Positions 12,064 through 18,638 of a DNA stretch of 18,638 bases are shown in pieces. The first letter of the stretch is position 1. Each line of letters begins with the position of its first letter. The DNA is from Collinsella sp. (GTDB lineage Bacteria; Actinomycetota; Coriobacteriia; Coriobacteriales; Coriobacteriaceae). A model generated the notes under the pieces. The model ran no database searches, had not been told where the DNA came from, and saw only the letters and a program-made list of their open reading frames with translations. The translations under genes and the position numbers were made by a program. The stretch spans positions 1-18,638 of the forward strand of contig JAHYYK010000042.1 of NCBI GenBank assembly GCA_019425005.1. The letters run 5' to 3'.

Positions 12064-13482
12064 CTAGAAGATTCGGCGCAGGTCTCCGCGGTTGAGGGCC
12101 TCGTCGAAGAGGTGCTTGAATACCACACTGCCGTGCAGGCCGTCGTGCTCGAACTCGTTGGTCACCCAGGCGTGCGAGTTGCCCACGCGGCTGAGCGTGT
12201 CGAGCTGCATGCCCGAGTCCACGTACATGTCATCGAAGTACACCGCGGCCTGCAGGGGCACCTCGTTGCACGCCAGGCGCTGCGGGTCGTAGATCTTGTC
12301 CCAGCTGGTGTCTTCCATCAGCAGGTCCATGGCGGGCTTGAAGGGCTTGAGCTCGGGCATCTGCTCGAACATCCACGGGAACATGGCCTCGCCGGTAAAC
12401 ATGAGCGGGCGCGCGAGGGTGTCAAACTCGGCGCGGTGTGCCTTCTCTTCAGCCGCGGCCCAGCCAATGGGCATGGTGTCACCGTCGGCGTATATGAACT
12501 CCTGCAGCGTCCAGTACAGCGGATTCGTGCGCGTGTTGGTGCGCTCGAAGGCGCGCATCAAAAAGCTGTCGGATACCGAGGCGCCGCAGGTCAGCGCGCC
12601 GTCGCCGTCAACAAAAGCGTGATCGATAATCCAATGCATGCGCTCAAAGCTCGGCTTCATGCCAAAGTCGCTGCCCATGAGCTGTAGGCGCTCGACCGTC
12701 ATCGGCGAGCCGTCGGGCAGCACGGGCTTCTGAGCCTCGAGCGCATCGGCCAAGGCTGCCACGCGCTCGACGTCGGCAGGGTAGCGGTCGTAATACTGCT
12801 GCGTCTTGGCGACCATGCGCGGGAAGGTGTGCGCGTAGACTTCGCTTGCGCTCGCCGGCACGTGGGGGATGCCGCCGCAGGTAAAGCTTGCCGCCACGCC
12901 CTCGGGGAAGAGCGACAGATAGCTCAGCGTCAAAAAGCCGCCGTAGCTCTGCCCGAGTGTGACCCAGGGCCTGCCGCCAAAGCCTACCAGGCGCAGGTAC
13001 TCAAAATCGCGCACGATAGAGCTGGCGAGGTGACGCTTGAGGAAGTCCGCCTGCGAGCGTGCTGTATCGGCGCCGGCGGCCTCGGCGCGATCGCCCAAGA
13101 TGGCAATCGTGCGTCCGTCCACGCAGCTACTGCGTCCGGTGCCGCGCTGGTCGGGCAGGACCACGCGGAAGTGCTTGACGGCCTCTTCGATCCAGCCATC
13201 GCTTGTGGGCGACAGCGGACGCGGGCTCTCGCCACCGGGGCCACCCTGCAAAAAGAGAAGGAGCGGCAGGTCGTCGTTGATGCGGTCGGGTGCGCAAACC
13301 ACGCGGTAGAAGAGCTTGATGCTCTCGGGCGCGCCGGCGATGGGCGCCGGCATAGCGCCGCGGCGCATGGTGCTGCCGACGGCCAGGAGCATCGGCTCCA
13401 GGCCGCGCCAGTCGAGGGGGACGTCGATGCTGTGGTCCTCGACGTAAAGGCCGGGGACGTGGTACGAAGTGATGAGGGCCAT
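12064..13482 (-). CDS. Alpha/beta hydrolase, prolyl aminopeptidase-like (peptidase S33)
   Basis: The 472-residue protein carries the S33 peptidase landmarks: LFLQGGPGGESPRP (oxyanion loop, GGPGG at 80-84), LPDQRGTGRSS (110-119) and the nucleophile elbow GQSYGG with Ser179. Candidate acid and histidine are in YVDSGMQLD and EFEHDGLHGS near the C-terminus. Enzymes of this family release N-terminal proline from peptides in the cytoplasm; the DQRGTGRS motif is typical of them. There is no signal peptide. ATG 13482 is chosen because GGAAG lies about 8 nt upstream and the frame upstream looks like non-coding DNA. A TAGAAT at 13521-13526 on the minus strand is a good -10. Its place between proB and proA suggests a shared role in proline supply. 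Precise specificity (Pro-X versus longer peptides) is inferred. Confidence 0.87.
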   Translation of the reverse strand: MALITSYHVPGLYVEDHSIDVPLDWRGLEPMLLAVGSTMRRGAMPAPIAGAPESIKLFYRVVCAPDRINDDLPLLLFLQGGPGGESPRPLSPTSDGWIEEAVKHFRVVLPDQRGTGRSSCVDGRTIAILGDRAEAAGADTARSQADFLKRHLASSIVRDFEYLRLVGFGGRPWVTLGQSYGGFLTLSYLSLFPEGVAASFTCGGIPHVPASASEVYAHTFPRMVAKTQQYYDRYPADVERVAALADALEAQKPVLPDGSPMTVERLQLMGSDFGMKPSFERMHWIIDHAFVDGDGALTCGASVSDSFLMRAFERTNTRTNPLYWTLQEFIYADGDTMPIGWAAAEEKAHRAEFDTLARPLMFTGEAMFPWMFEQMPELKPFKPAMDLLMEDTSWDKIYDPQRLACNEVPLQAAVYFDDMYVDSGMQLDTLSRVGNSHAWVTNEFEHDGLHGSVVFKHLFDEALNRGDLRRIF

Positions 13483-13520
13483 GTGAGTCTTCCGTTCGTT
13501 GCGGTGTTTCGGGTTGACCA

Positions 13521-13526
13521 ATTCTA
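13521..13526 (-). promoter_or_regulatory. Candidate -10 of the peptidase gene in the divergent peptidase/proA spacer
   Basis: The 112-bp gap between the two divergent starts holds TAGAAT on the minus strand, about 39 bp ahead of the peptidase start. A -35 (TTGCGC) is present but at 19 bp. On the plus strand TTGACC (13514-13519) resembles a -35, but no -10 at suitable spacing is visible. Confidence 0.35.
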
Positions 13527-13594
13527 CCGCCGTGGGCGAGGCCATGCGCAAATCGGCTACCATGGTTGCAAACTTCTAGGAGAAAGGGCCGCCC

Positions 13595-14881
13595 ATGTCG
13601 GTCGATATAGCCACGTATGTCCACGATCTTGCCGTTGCCGCCAAGGCAGCGTCGGCCTCGCTTGCCACGGCGAGCGATGAACAGCGCCAGGAGGCCGTGC
13701 GCGCCATGGCCGCAGCGCTGCGCAACGGTATCGACTCCATCGTTGCCGCCAACGAGCTCGATATGTCCGCCGCGCGCGATGCGGGTACCTCGGCCGGACT
13801 GCTCGATCGTCTGCTGCTGACGCCCGAGCGCGTCGAGGGCATGGCCGCCGGCCTGGAAAAGCTCGCCGAGCTGCCCGATCCTGTGGGCCGCGTGCTCGAC
13901 CACCGCGTGCTCGCAAGCGGCGTGGACCTCACCCGCGTGAGCGTGCCGTTGGGCCTGGTCGCCATGGTCTACGAGGCACGCCCCAACGTGACGGCCGACG
14001 CCGCGGGCATCTGCATCCGCACCGGCAACGCCTGTATTCTGCGCGGCGGCTCGCTGGCCTATCACTCGTGTGCCATGATTGCCGAGCTACTGGCCGATGC
14101 CCTCGAGGCCAAGGGCTTCCCGCGTGAGGCCGTCTCGATGATTGAGTCTACCGACCGCGAGGCAACCGGCGAGCTCATGAAGCTTCGCGGCATCGTCGAT
14201 GTGCTCATTCCGCGTGGCGGTGCAGGCCTGATCCAGCGCTGCGTGCGTGAATCGCTTGTGCCGGTGATCGAGACGGGCACGGGCAATTGCCATATCTACG
14301 TGCATGAATCCGCCGACTTTGATAAGGCACTCAACATTATCGTTAATGCCAAGACCCAGCGCGTAGGCGTGTGCAATGCCGCCGAGTCGCTGCTGGTCGA
14401 CCGTGCTGTGGCCGATGCGTTTTTGCCTGCGGTCGTGGCCGTGCTGCATGATCACGGCGTGTTCATTCACGGCGACGAGGCAACCTGCGCCGCATGCGCC
14501 GATGCCGGGCTTGCCGAGGGTGATGACTACGTCGCCGCGACTGAGGAGGACTGGGGCCGCGAGTATCTGGCGCTCGAGATGAGCGTGAAGGTCGTGGCAA
14601 ACGAGGACGAGGCCATCGCGCACATCAACCGCTACGGCACGATGCACTCCGAGGCCATCGTTGCCGAGGACACGGATGCTTGCGAGCGCTTCCTGGACGC
14701 GGTCGATGCCTCGGCCGTGTACGCCAACGCCAGCACGCGCTTTACCGACGGCGGCGAGTTTGGCCTGGGCGCCGAGATCGGCATCTCGACCCAAAAGCTC
14801 CACGCCCGTGGCCCCTTTGCAGCCGAGGCCCTCACCACCTACAAATACAAGCTCCGCGGCACCGGCCAGGTCCGCCCCTAA
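13595..14881 (+). CDS. proA: Gamma-glutamyl phosphate reductase (glutamate-5-semialdehyde dehydrogenase)
   Basis: The 428-residue enzyme reduces gamma-glutamyl phosphate with NADPH to glutamate-5-semialdehyde, which cyclises on the way to proline. Signatures of the aldehyde-dehydrogenase-like fold are PLGLVAMVYEARPNVTADAA, IRTGNACILRGGSLA, DVLIPRGGAGLI, VIETGTGNCHIYV and GVCNAAESLLV with the catalytic Cys260. The C-terminal FTDGGEFGLGAEIGISTQK and RGPFAAEALTTYKYKLRGTG are typical of ProA. Length is standard. ATG 13595 follows AGGAGAAAGG (13578-13587), an unusually strong site. It is divergent from the peptidase gene with 112 bp between starts, and a hairpin repeat begins 15 bp after its stop. 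Confidence 0.97.
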   Translation: MSVDIATYVHDLAVAAKAASASLATASDEQRQEAVRAMAAALRNGIDSIVAANELDMSAARDAGTSAGLLDRLLLTPERVEGMAAGLEKLAELPDPVGRVLDHRVLASGVDLTRVSVPLGLVAMVYEARPNVTADAAGICIRTGNACILRGGSLAYHSCAMIAELLADALEAKGFPREAVSMIESTDREATGELMKLRGIVDVLIPRGGAGLIQRCVRESLVPVIETGTGNCHIYVHESADFDKALNIIVNAKTQRVGVCNAAESLLVDRAVADAFLPAVVAVLHDHGVFIHGDEATCAACADAGLAEGDDYVAATEEDWGREYLALEMSVKVVANEDEAIAHINRYGTMHSEAIVAEDTDACERFLDAVDASAVYANASTRFTDGGEFGLGAEIGISTQKLHARGPFAAEALTTYKYKLRGTGQVRP

Positions 14882-14895
14882 ACCCCTCGTAAACG

Positions 14896-14936
14896 AAAAC
14901 CGCCACAAAGGTGCCTGTCCCCTTTGTGGCGGTTTT
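14896..14936. repeat. CCGCCAC hairpin repeat, copy 5 (compensated stem); shared terminator of convergent genes
   Basis: This copy has CCGCCAC/GTGGCGG in place of CCACCAC/GTGGTGG: the A-T pair became G-C at 14902:14930, a compensated double change that keeps the stem. The loop TGCCTGTCC is unchanged. It lies 15 bp from the proA stop and 15 bp from the stop of the convergent HD-domain gene, so one element could terminate both. Confidence 0.88.
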
Positions 14937-14951
14937 AGGTGGCGTGGGCGG

Positions 14952-15551
14952 TTAGGCCTGGAAGGTATCGCGGTCGGGGGCGAAGGACTGCATGGCCGCT
15001 ATGGTGCGGTCAAAGAGCTCGGGGAGCTCCCAGCCCAACATCTCGGCGCCCTGCGAAATCACGTCGCGCGAGCAGCCGGCGGCAAAGCGCTTGTCCTTGA
15101 ACTTCTTCTTGAGCGACTTGGTCGTAAAGTCCATGACGCTCTTGCTCGGGCGCATGATGACTGCAGCGCCGATCAGGCCGGTGAGCTCATCGCAGGCAAA
15201 CAGGATCTTTTCCATCTGCAGCTCGGGTTTGGGCAGCGAGGTGTTGAAGTCCGACGTGTGCGTCTGGATGGCGCGAATGAGCTCGGGAGACGCACCTTCG
15301 CCCTCAAGAATCTCGGCAGCATAGATGGTGTGGTTCATGGGATCGTCCTCATGCTCCTCCCAATCCAGGTCGTGCAGCAGACCGACGATGCCCCAAAACT
15401 CCTCGTTCTCGGGGTCGAACTCGCGCGCAAAGTAGCGCATAGTGCCCTCGACCGTCTCGCCATGGGTGATGTGGAACGGGTCCTTGTTGTGTTCGTTGAG
15501 CAGTTCGAACGCGCGGTCGCGGGTGATTCCGGCGGTAAGCGGCTCTGCCAT
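14952..15551 (-). CDS. HD-domain metal-dependent phosphohydrolase-like protein, substrate unknown
   Basis: The 199-residue cytoplasmic protein has the HD arrangement: His30 (HITHGETVEGTM), the HD pair His60-Asp61 in GLLHDLDWEEH, a further histidine in NHTIYAAEIL, His98 in IQTH and Asp121 in CDELTGLI. Such residues bind divalent metals and hydrolyse phosphomonoesters or nucleotides in characterised HD proteins. There is no partner domain such as a GGDEF, RelA or nucleotidyltransferase module, so the substrate cannot be named. ATG 15551 follows AAGGAG about 7 nt upstream. Upstream on the same strand is the CarD-family gene, but a hairpin repeat with T-tracts lies between them, so co-transcription is doubtful. 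Confidence 0.88.
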   Translation of the reverse strand: MAEPLTAGITRDRAFELLNEHNKDPFHITHGETVEGTMRYFAREFDPENEEFWGIVGLLHDLDWEEHEDDPMNHTIYAAEILEGEGASPELIRAIQTHTSDFNTSLPKPELQMEKILFACDELTGLIGAAVIMRPSKSVMDFTTKSLKKKFKDKRFAAGCSRDVISQGAEMLGWELPELFDRTIAAMQSFAPDRDTFQA

Positions 15552-15613
15552 AAGAGACTCCTTGTGCTCGTGGGTATCGATAAGAATGAATACTACTAGA
15601 ACGACTAGAACGA

Positions 15614-15656
15614 AAAAACCACCACAAAGGTGCCTGTCCCCTTTGTGGTGGTTTTT
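15614..15656. repeat. CCACCAC hairpin repeat, copy 6; putative terminator after the CarD-family gene
   Basis: AAAAACCACCACAAAGG pairs with CCTTTGTGGTGGTTTTT around the TGCCTGTCC loop, giving the longest A and T flanks of the six copies. It lies 12 bp beyond the minus-strand stop of the CarD-family gene and upstream of the HD-domain gene. Its presence between two same-strand genes argues that they are separate units. Confidence 0.87.
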
Positions 15657-15668
15657 GGCGCGGATGGG

Positions 15669-16154
15669 TTAGTTGAGGGCGGCTTGGGCTAGGCGGGCTT
15701 CGGCGTCCTCTTCGGTGACGCCCAGGGCCACGGCGAACTCCTCAATGGAGCGGCGCTTGGCCTCCTTGAGTACGCGCATGTAGTAAGAGCTGGGCTTTTT
15801 ATCAGCTTCCTCGGCCTGGCGAATGCGGTGCATCATGGTCTTTGCCACGCGGACCGTCTCGGGCGCGCCCAGCTTGAGCTGCTGCTTAAAGTGCGTCTCC
15901 TCAAGCGAGCTGTTACGCTCGGTAAAGGTGTCGCACTCCAGCTCGTCATAGTGGCTCAGCAGGTGCTCGGCATCTTGCTGGGAGATGGCGGCATGCAAAC
16001 GATCGGCCTGCGCCACGGGGTACATGAGGATCGTCTGCGCATGTCCCTGCTTGGTCTCGAGCAACAGCATGGGCTGCGGCGTGTCGTCCCTAAAACCGAC
16101 GACGGTGCAGACTCCCTGACCCGGATGAATGACGTGTTGACCGATTGAGAACAT
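15669..16154 (-). CDS. CarD-family transcriptional regulator
   Basis: The 161-residue protein begins with MFSIGQHVIHPGQGVCTVVGF, the start of the CarD/TRCF RNA-polymerase-interaction domain (about 1-60), followed by an all-helical region (about 70-160) rich in Glu, Arg and Ala that in CarD contacts promoter DNA. CarD-type proteins bind the RNA polymerase beta subunit and stabilise open complexes, notably at rRNA promoters in actinobacteria. This copy's helical part (KLGAPETVRVAKTMMHRI, EEADKKPSSYYMRVLKEAKR) is consistent with that. Whether it is the main CarD or a paralogue is not clear. ATG 16154 follows GGAGGT at an ideal distance. The 5' leader contains the dyad ATACGaatttaCGTAT (16169-16184). 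It is divergent from argS. Confidence 0.9.
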   Translation of the reverse strand: MFSIGQHVIHPGQGVCTVVGFRDDTPQPMLLLETKQGHAQTILMYPVAQADRLHAAISQQDAEHLLSHYDELECDTFTERNSSLEETHFKQQLKLGAPETVRVAKTMMHRIRQAEEADKKPSSYYMRVLKEAKRRSIEEFAVALGVTEEDAEARLAQAALN

Positions 16155-16168
16155 GCTACCTCCAACTT

Positions 16169-16184
16169 ATACGAATTTACGTAT
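16169..16184. promoter_or_regulatory. Operator-like dyad in the leader of the CarD-family gene
   Basis: ATACG (16169-16173) and CGTAT (16180-16184) form a perfect dyad around AATTTA, centred about 22 bp upstream of the start codon and next to its ribosome-binding site. It could be a repressor site or a small RNA hairpin affecting translation. No regulator is known. Confidence 0.35.
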
Positions 16185-16305
16185 GTCTAGAATAACACGC
16201 TGACGTGCGCAAACCCTTACTTTATGCAGGAAAAGCACACAATTCTGATAGGTAAGAGTATTCGATAACAGACGCAGCTCATTCACACCTTTATGCATTT
16301 TCAAC

Positions 16306-16324
16306 GCCTGCATAATCTGCAGGC
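16306..16324. other. Perfect 7-bp hairpin in the carD-like/argS intergenic region
   Basis: GCCTGCA (16306-16312) and TGCAGGC (16318-16324) pair around TAATC. It is the clearest structure in the 342-bp gap 16155-16496, which is AT-richer than its surroundings and appears to hold the divergent promoters. Upstream of argS, GATAGA (about 16421-16426) is a weak -10 with CTGCGA 17 bp before it. I see no gene there. Confidence 0.35.
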
Positions 16325-16496
16325 AGACCGGCATCTTTGAGTGACTCCATGCAAGCTGTAGTCATTTTTGTGCATATGCAATATCTATTAGCTTTACCCT
16401 GCGACAGTGCCCGTCGCTTGTGATAGAGTGCTACAAACTCTGGCTTTTGCCCTACGAGTGACCAAGAGCTCGGGGGCTTTAACACAAGGAGGATCT

Positions 16497-18350
16497 ATGC
16501 CCGAGAAGATTGAAGAGCTGGTACGCGCTGCGCTTGCTGCGGCCCAGGAGGCCGGCGACCTTTCCGCATTTGAACTTGACGATTGCGCCATCGAGCGACC
16601 GGCTGACACTTCTCATGGCGAGTGGACCTCTACCATGGCCCTGAAGTCCGCCAAGCTGGCCCACTGCGCCCCGCGCAAGATCGCCGAGGCCATCGTTGCC
16701 CATATGCCCGAGGACCCCGCGATCGAGAAGGTCGAGATCGCCGGCCCCGGCTTCATCAACTTCTACCTCTCCGTTGCTGTCAAGAATGCCATCTTTGGCG
16801 AGGCTCGCGAGAAGGGCATGGACTTCGCTAAGTCCAACGTCGGTGGTGGCCTGAAGACCCAGGTCGAGTTCGTTTCCGCCAACCCCGTCGGCCCCATGCA
16901 CATCGGCCACGGCCGCTGGGCCGCGCTGGGCGATTCGCTCTGCCGCGTTATGGACCACGCCGGCTATGAGATCCAGCGTGAGTTCTACATCAATGACCAC
17001 GGCTCTCAGATGAACACCTTCGGCAACTCCATCAGCACGCGCTATATGCAGCTTGCCGACATCATCGCCAAGCAGGGCGTTGATATCGACGAGGCTCACA
17101 AGCTGCTGATCGCCGACCGTGACGCCTTTGTTGCCGACGAGAACGACGAGCACCCCGAGACCCATCCGTATCAGGACAACTTTGCCGAGACCTTGGGCAA
17201 GGACTCTTACGGCGGCGACTACATCATCGACGAGGCCGCCGAGTTCTGGCGCACCGACGGCGACAAGTGGGTCGACGCCGATCCGCAGGAGCGTATGGAG
17301 AGCTTCCGTGAGCGCGGCTACGTGAAGATGGTCGACAACATGCGCGACCTCTGCCACGCCGTCAACTGCGACTTTGACCGTTGGTACTCCGAGCGCTCGC
17401 TGTATGTGAAGGACACCGAGGGCGAGACCGCCGGCACCTCCGCCGTCGACCGCGCTTTTGAGAAGCTCGACAAGATGGGCTACCTCTACACCAAGGACGG
17501 CGCCCTGTGGTTCCGCTCCACCGATCTGGGCGACGACAAGGACCGCGTCCTGATCAAGTCCGACGGCGAGTACACCTACTTCGCCTCCGACGTCGCCTAT
17601 CACTGGGATAAGTTCCAGCGCGTCGACCACGTCATCGACATCTGGGGCGCCGACCACCACGGTTACATCGAGCGCGTCCGCTGCGTCTGCGACGCTCTGG
17701 GTTACCCCGGCAAGTTCGAGGTTCTACTGGGCCAGCTCGTCAACCTGCTGCGTAACGGCAAGCCCGTCCGTATGTCCAAGCGCAAGGGCACCATGGTGAC
17801 CCTTCAGGAGCTCGTCGACGAGGTTGGCTCCGATGCCGCTCGCTACACGCTCATCTCCAAGAGCTCCAACCAGATGGTCGACTTCGACATCGAGGCCGTT
17901 AAGAAGCGCGACAACTCCAACCCGGTCTATTACGTGCAGTATGCTCACGCCCGCGTGTGCTCCATCCTGCGCCGTGCCGCCGACGTTACCGCCGAGCAGG
18001 CCGACGAGATGGGCATGAAGGCCGTTGCCGCCAAGGCCATCGGTGAGAACGTCGATTACTCGCTGCTGACCGACCCGACCGAGCTCGCCCTTTCGCGCAA
18101 GCTCAACGAGCTCACCGACCTGATCGCCAGCTGTGCTCGCGATCGCGCCCCGTTCCGTCTGACCCACTTTGCCGAGGAACTCGCCGGTGACTTCCACAGC
18201 TTCTACGCTGCCTGCCAGGTGCTGCCGAGCGAGGGCCGTCCCGTCGACCCCGAGCTTTCGCGTGCCCGTCTGGCCGCTTGCGATGCCGTCCGCGTGACGC
18301 TCGCCCTGGTGCTCACCCTCGTTGGCGTTTCCGCGCCCGAGCAGATGTAA
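16497..18350 (+). CDS. argS: Arginyl-tRNA synthetase
   Basis: The 617-residue class I synthetase charges tRNA-Arg in the cytoplasm. The N-terminal Add-1 domain (about 1-115) leads into VEFVSANPVGPMHIGHGRWA, with HIGH at 135-138. The KMSKS-type loop is VRMSKRKGTMVT (MSKRKG from residue 426). The C-terminal anticodon-binding DALR domain includes YVQYAHARVCSILRRA and ends in VGVSAPEQM, the usual bacterial ArgRS ending. Length is normal. ATG 16497 follows AAGGAGG with ideal spacing, which decides against the open frame upstream. A canonical terminator follows. It is divergent from the CarD-family gene. Confidence 0.97.
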   Translation: MPEKIEELVRAALAAAQEAGDLSAFELDDCAIERPADTSHGEWTSTMALKSAKLAHCAPRKIAEAIVAHMPEDPAIEKVEIAGPGFINFYLSVAVKNAIFGEAREKGMDFAKSNVGGGLKTQVEFVSANPVGPMHIGHGRWAALGDSLCRVMDHAGYEIQREFYINDHGSQMNTFGNSISTRYMQLADIIAKQGVDIDEAHKLLIADRDAFVADENDEHPETHPYQDNFAETLGKDSYGGDYIIDEAAEFWRTDGDKWVDADPQERMESFRERGYVKMVDNMRDLCHAVNCDFDRWYSERSLYVKDTEGETAGTSAVDRAFEKLDKMGYLYTKDGALWFRSTDLGDDKDRVLIKSDGEYTYFASDVAYHWDKFQRVDHVIDIWGADHHGYIERVRCVCDALGYPGKFEVLLGQLVNLLRNGKPVRMSKRKGTMVTLQELVDEVGSDAARYTLISKSSNQMVDFDIEAVKKRDNSNPVYYVQYAHARVCSILRRAADVTAEQADEMGMKAVAAKAIGENVDYSLLTDPTELALSRKLNELTDLIASCARDRAPFRLTHFAEELAGDFHSFYAACQVLPSEGRPVDPELSRARLAACDAVRVTLALVLTLVGVSAPEQM

Positions 18351-18396
18351 CCTGCGGGTCATTTGACCGTGTAGGTTTGGTTTAACTGAGCCCTAT

Positions 18397-18429
18397 AAGC
18401 CCGATCTCCCACGGAGGTCGGGCTTTTTT
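18397..18429 (+). terminator. Intrinsic terminator of argS
   Basis: AAGCCCGATCTCC (18397-18409) pairs with GGAGGTCGGGCTT (18413-18425, one wobble) around CAC, followed by a run of six T. It starts 46 bp after the argS stop. Confidence 0.9.
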
Positions 18430-18474
18430 CGCAAATGCCGACGTATTGACGAATTTGGAACTGCTGGAAATACG

Positions 18475-18624
18475 AAACTATGCCGGTTTACTACGATGAA
18501 TTGGGAATTTCCAACCACGCCGGCTTTTCGCAAAAAAGCGCAAGGCATCTACCTGCGGTTTTAGTTCAACATGTTTCGGAGTGGTCGCGGTTGATCGATT
18601 CGTCGTAGTAAACCGCCATAGTTT
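18475..18624. repeat. 150-bp element with 27-nt imperfect terminal inverted repeats, no ORF
   Basis: The left arm (18475-18501; AAACTATGCCGGTTTACTAC...) and the right arm (18598-18624; ...GTAGTAAACCGCCATAGTTT) are reverse complements except at two positions. Between them lie a near-palindrome TTGGGAATTTCCAA (18500-18513) and a small hairpin GCTTTT/AAAAGC around 18522-18538. There is no open reading frame of useful length. This architecture suggests a MITE-like non-autonomous element or a large structured RNA. It lies 45 bp beyond the argS terminator and the window ends 14 bp after it. Confidence 0.65.
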
Positions 18625-18638
18625 TGGCGGAGGCAGTC

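Noticed and set aside
11907..12128. Minus-strand ORF ending KEEGIDLLVMPDD across the region downstream of the peptidase
   Set aside because: The start would lie inside the peptidase gene and the frame crosses both inverted repeats; the plausible-looking end is explained by the hairpin sequence.
12829..13680. Long plus-strand frame opposite the peptidase gene
   Set aside because: It is antisense to a gene with clear S33 motifs; long antisense frames are expected in GC-rich DNA.
1195..15656. CRISPR array as explanation of the repeated CCACCAC units
   Set aside because: The copies are dispersed over 14 kb between genes with no regular spacers and no cas genes.
16291..16485. Minus-strand 64-codon ORF in the carD-like/argS spacer
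   Set aside because: It has a GTG start with no ribosome-binding site, lies across the argS leader, and its composition does not resemble a real protein.
18475..18624. Insertion sequence
   Set aside because: The element is too short to encode a transposase and has no ORF; at most it is a non-autonomous element.

Overview
This 18.6-kb window looks like chromosomal housekeeping DNA from a high-GC Gram-positive gut actinobacterium. The best fit is Collinsella or a close relative in the Coriobacteriia. That is an inference from GC-rich coding sequence, a CarD-type regulator, an ATP-dependent PEP carboxykinase, and short hairpin repeats containing AAACCACCACAAAGG that I associate with this group. 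I see no phage, transposase, CRISPR array or rRNA.

Layout, left to right. Positions 1-1179 hold the 3' part of pckA. A candidate promoter and strongly structured RNA leader (1230-1370) then precede a B3/B4-domain protein related to PheT (1403-2122). Next come a MarR-type regulator (2296-2745), a DegV/FakB-like fatty-acid-binding protein (2865-3719) and a small MGMT-fold protein (3799-4119). A gene-free stretch with three hairpins (4176-4445) follows. On the minus strand are trpS (4446-5495) and a WecA/TagO-type polyprenyl-phosphate sugar-1-phosphate transferase (5657-6856), and upstream of the latter a probable 6S RNA (7062-7231). On the plus strand are a PflX-like radical SAM protein (7382-8320), tRNA-Ala(CGC) (8473-8545), a small coiled-coil membrane protein (8610-9068), pncB (9153-10658) and proB (10738-11865). 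A minus-strand prolyl-aminopeptidase-like hydrolase (12064-13482) separates proB from proA (13595-14881). An HD-domain protein (14952-15551) and a CarD-family regulator (15669-16154) follow on the minus strand. Divergent argS (16497-18350) and a large inverted-repeat element (18475-18624) end the window.

Most genes appear to be single transcription units, because nearly every stop codon is followed within about 30 bp by a hairpin. Six of these hairpins belong to one repeat family with A-tracts and T-tracts on opposite flanks, so each can act as a terminator on either strand. Changes within their stems preserve pairing. The main metabolic theme is proline: the two committed biosynthetic enzymes flank a peptidase that probably releases N-terminal proline. 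The other genes cover NAD salvage, gluconeogenesis, envelope polymer initiation and tRNA charging.

I found no obvious new multi-gene system. The least explained elements are the structured leader at 1260-1370, the 98-nt inverted-repeat structure after proB, the three-hairpin region after trpS, and the 150-bp inverted-repeat element at the right end.
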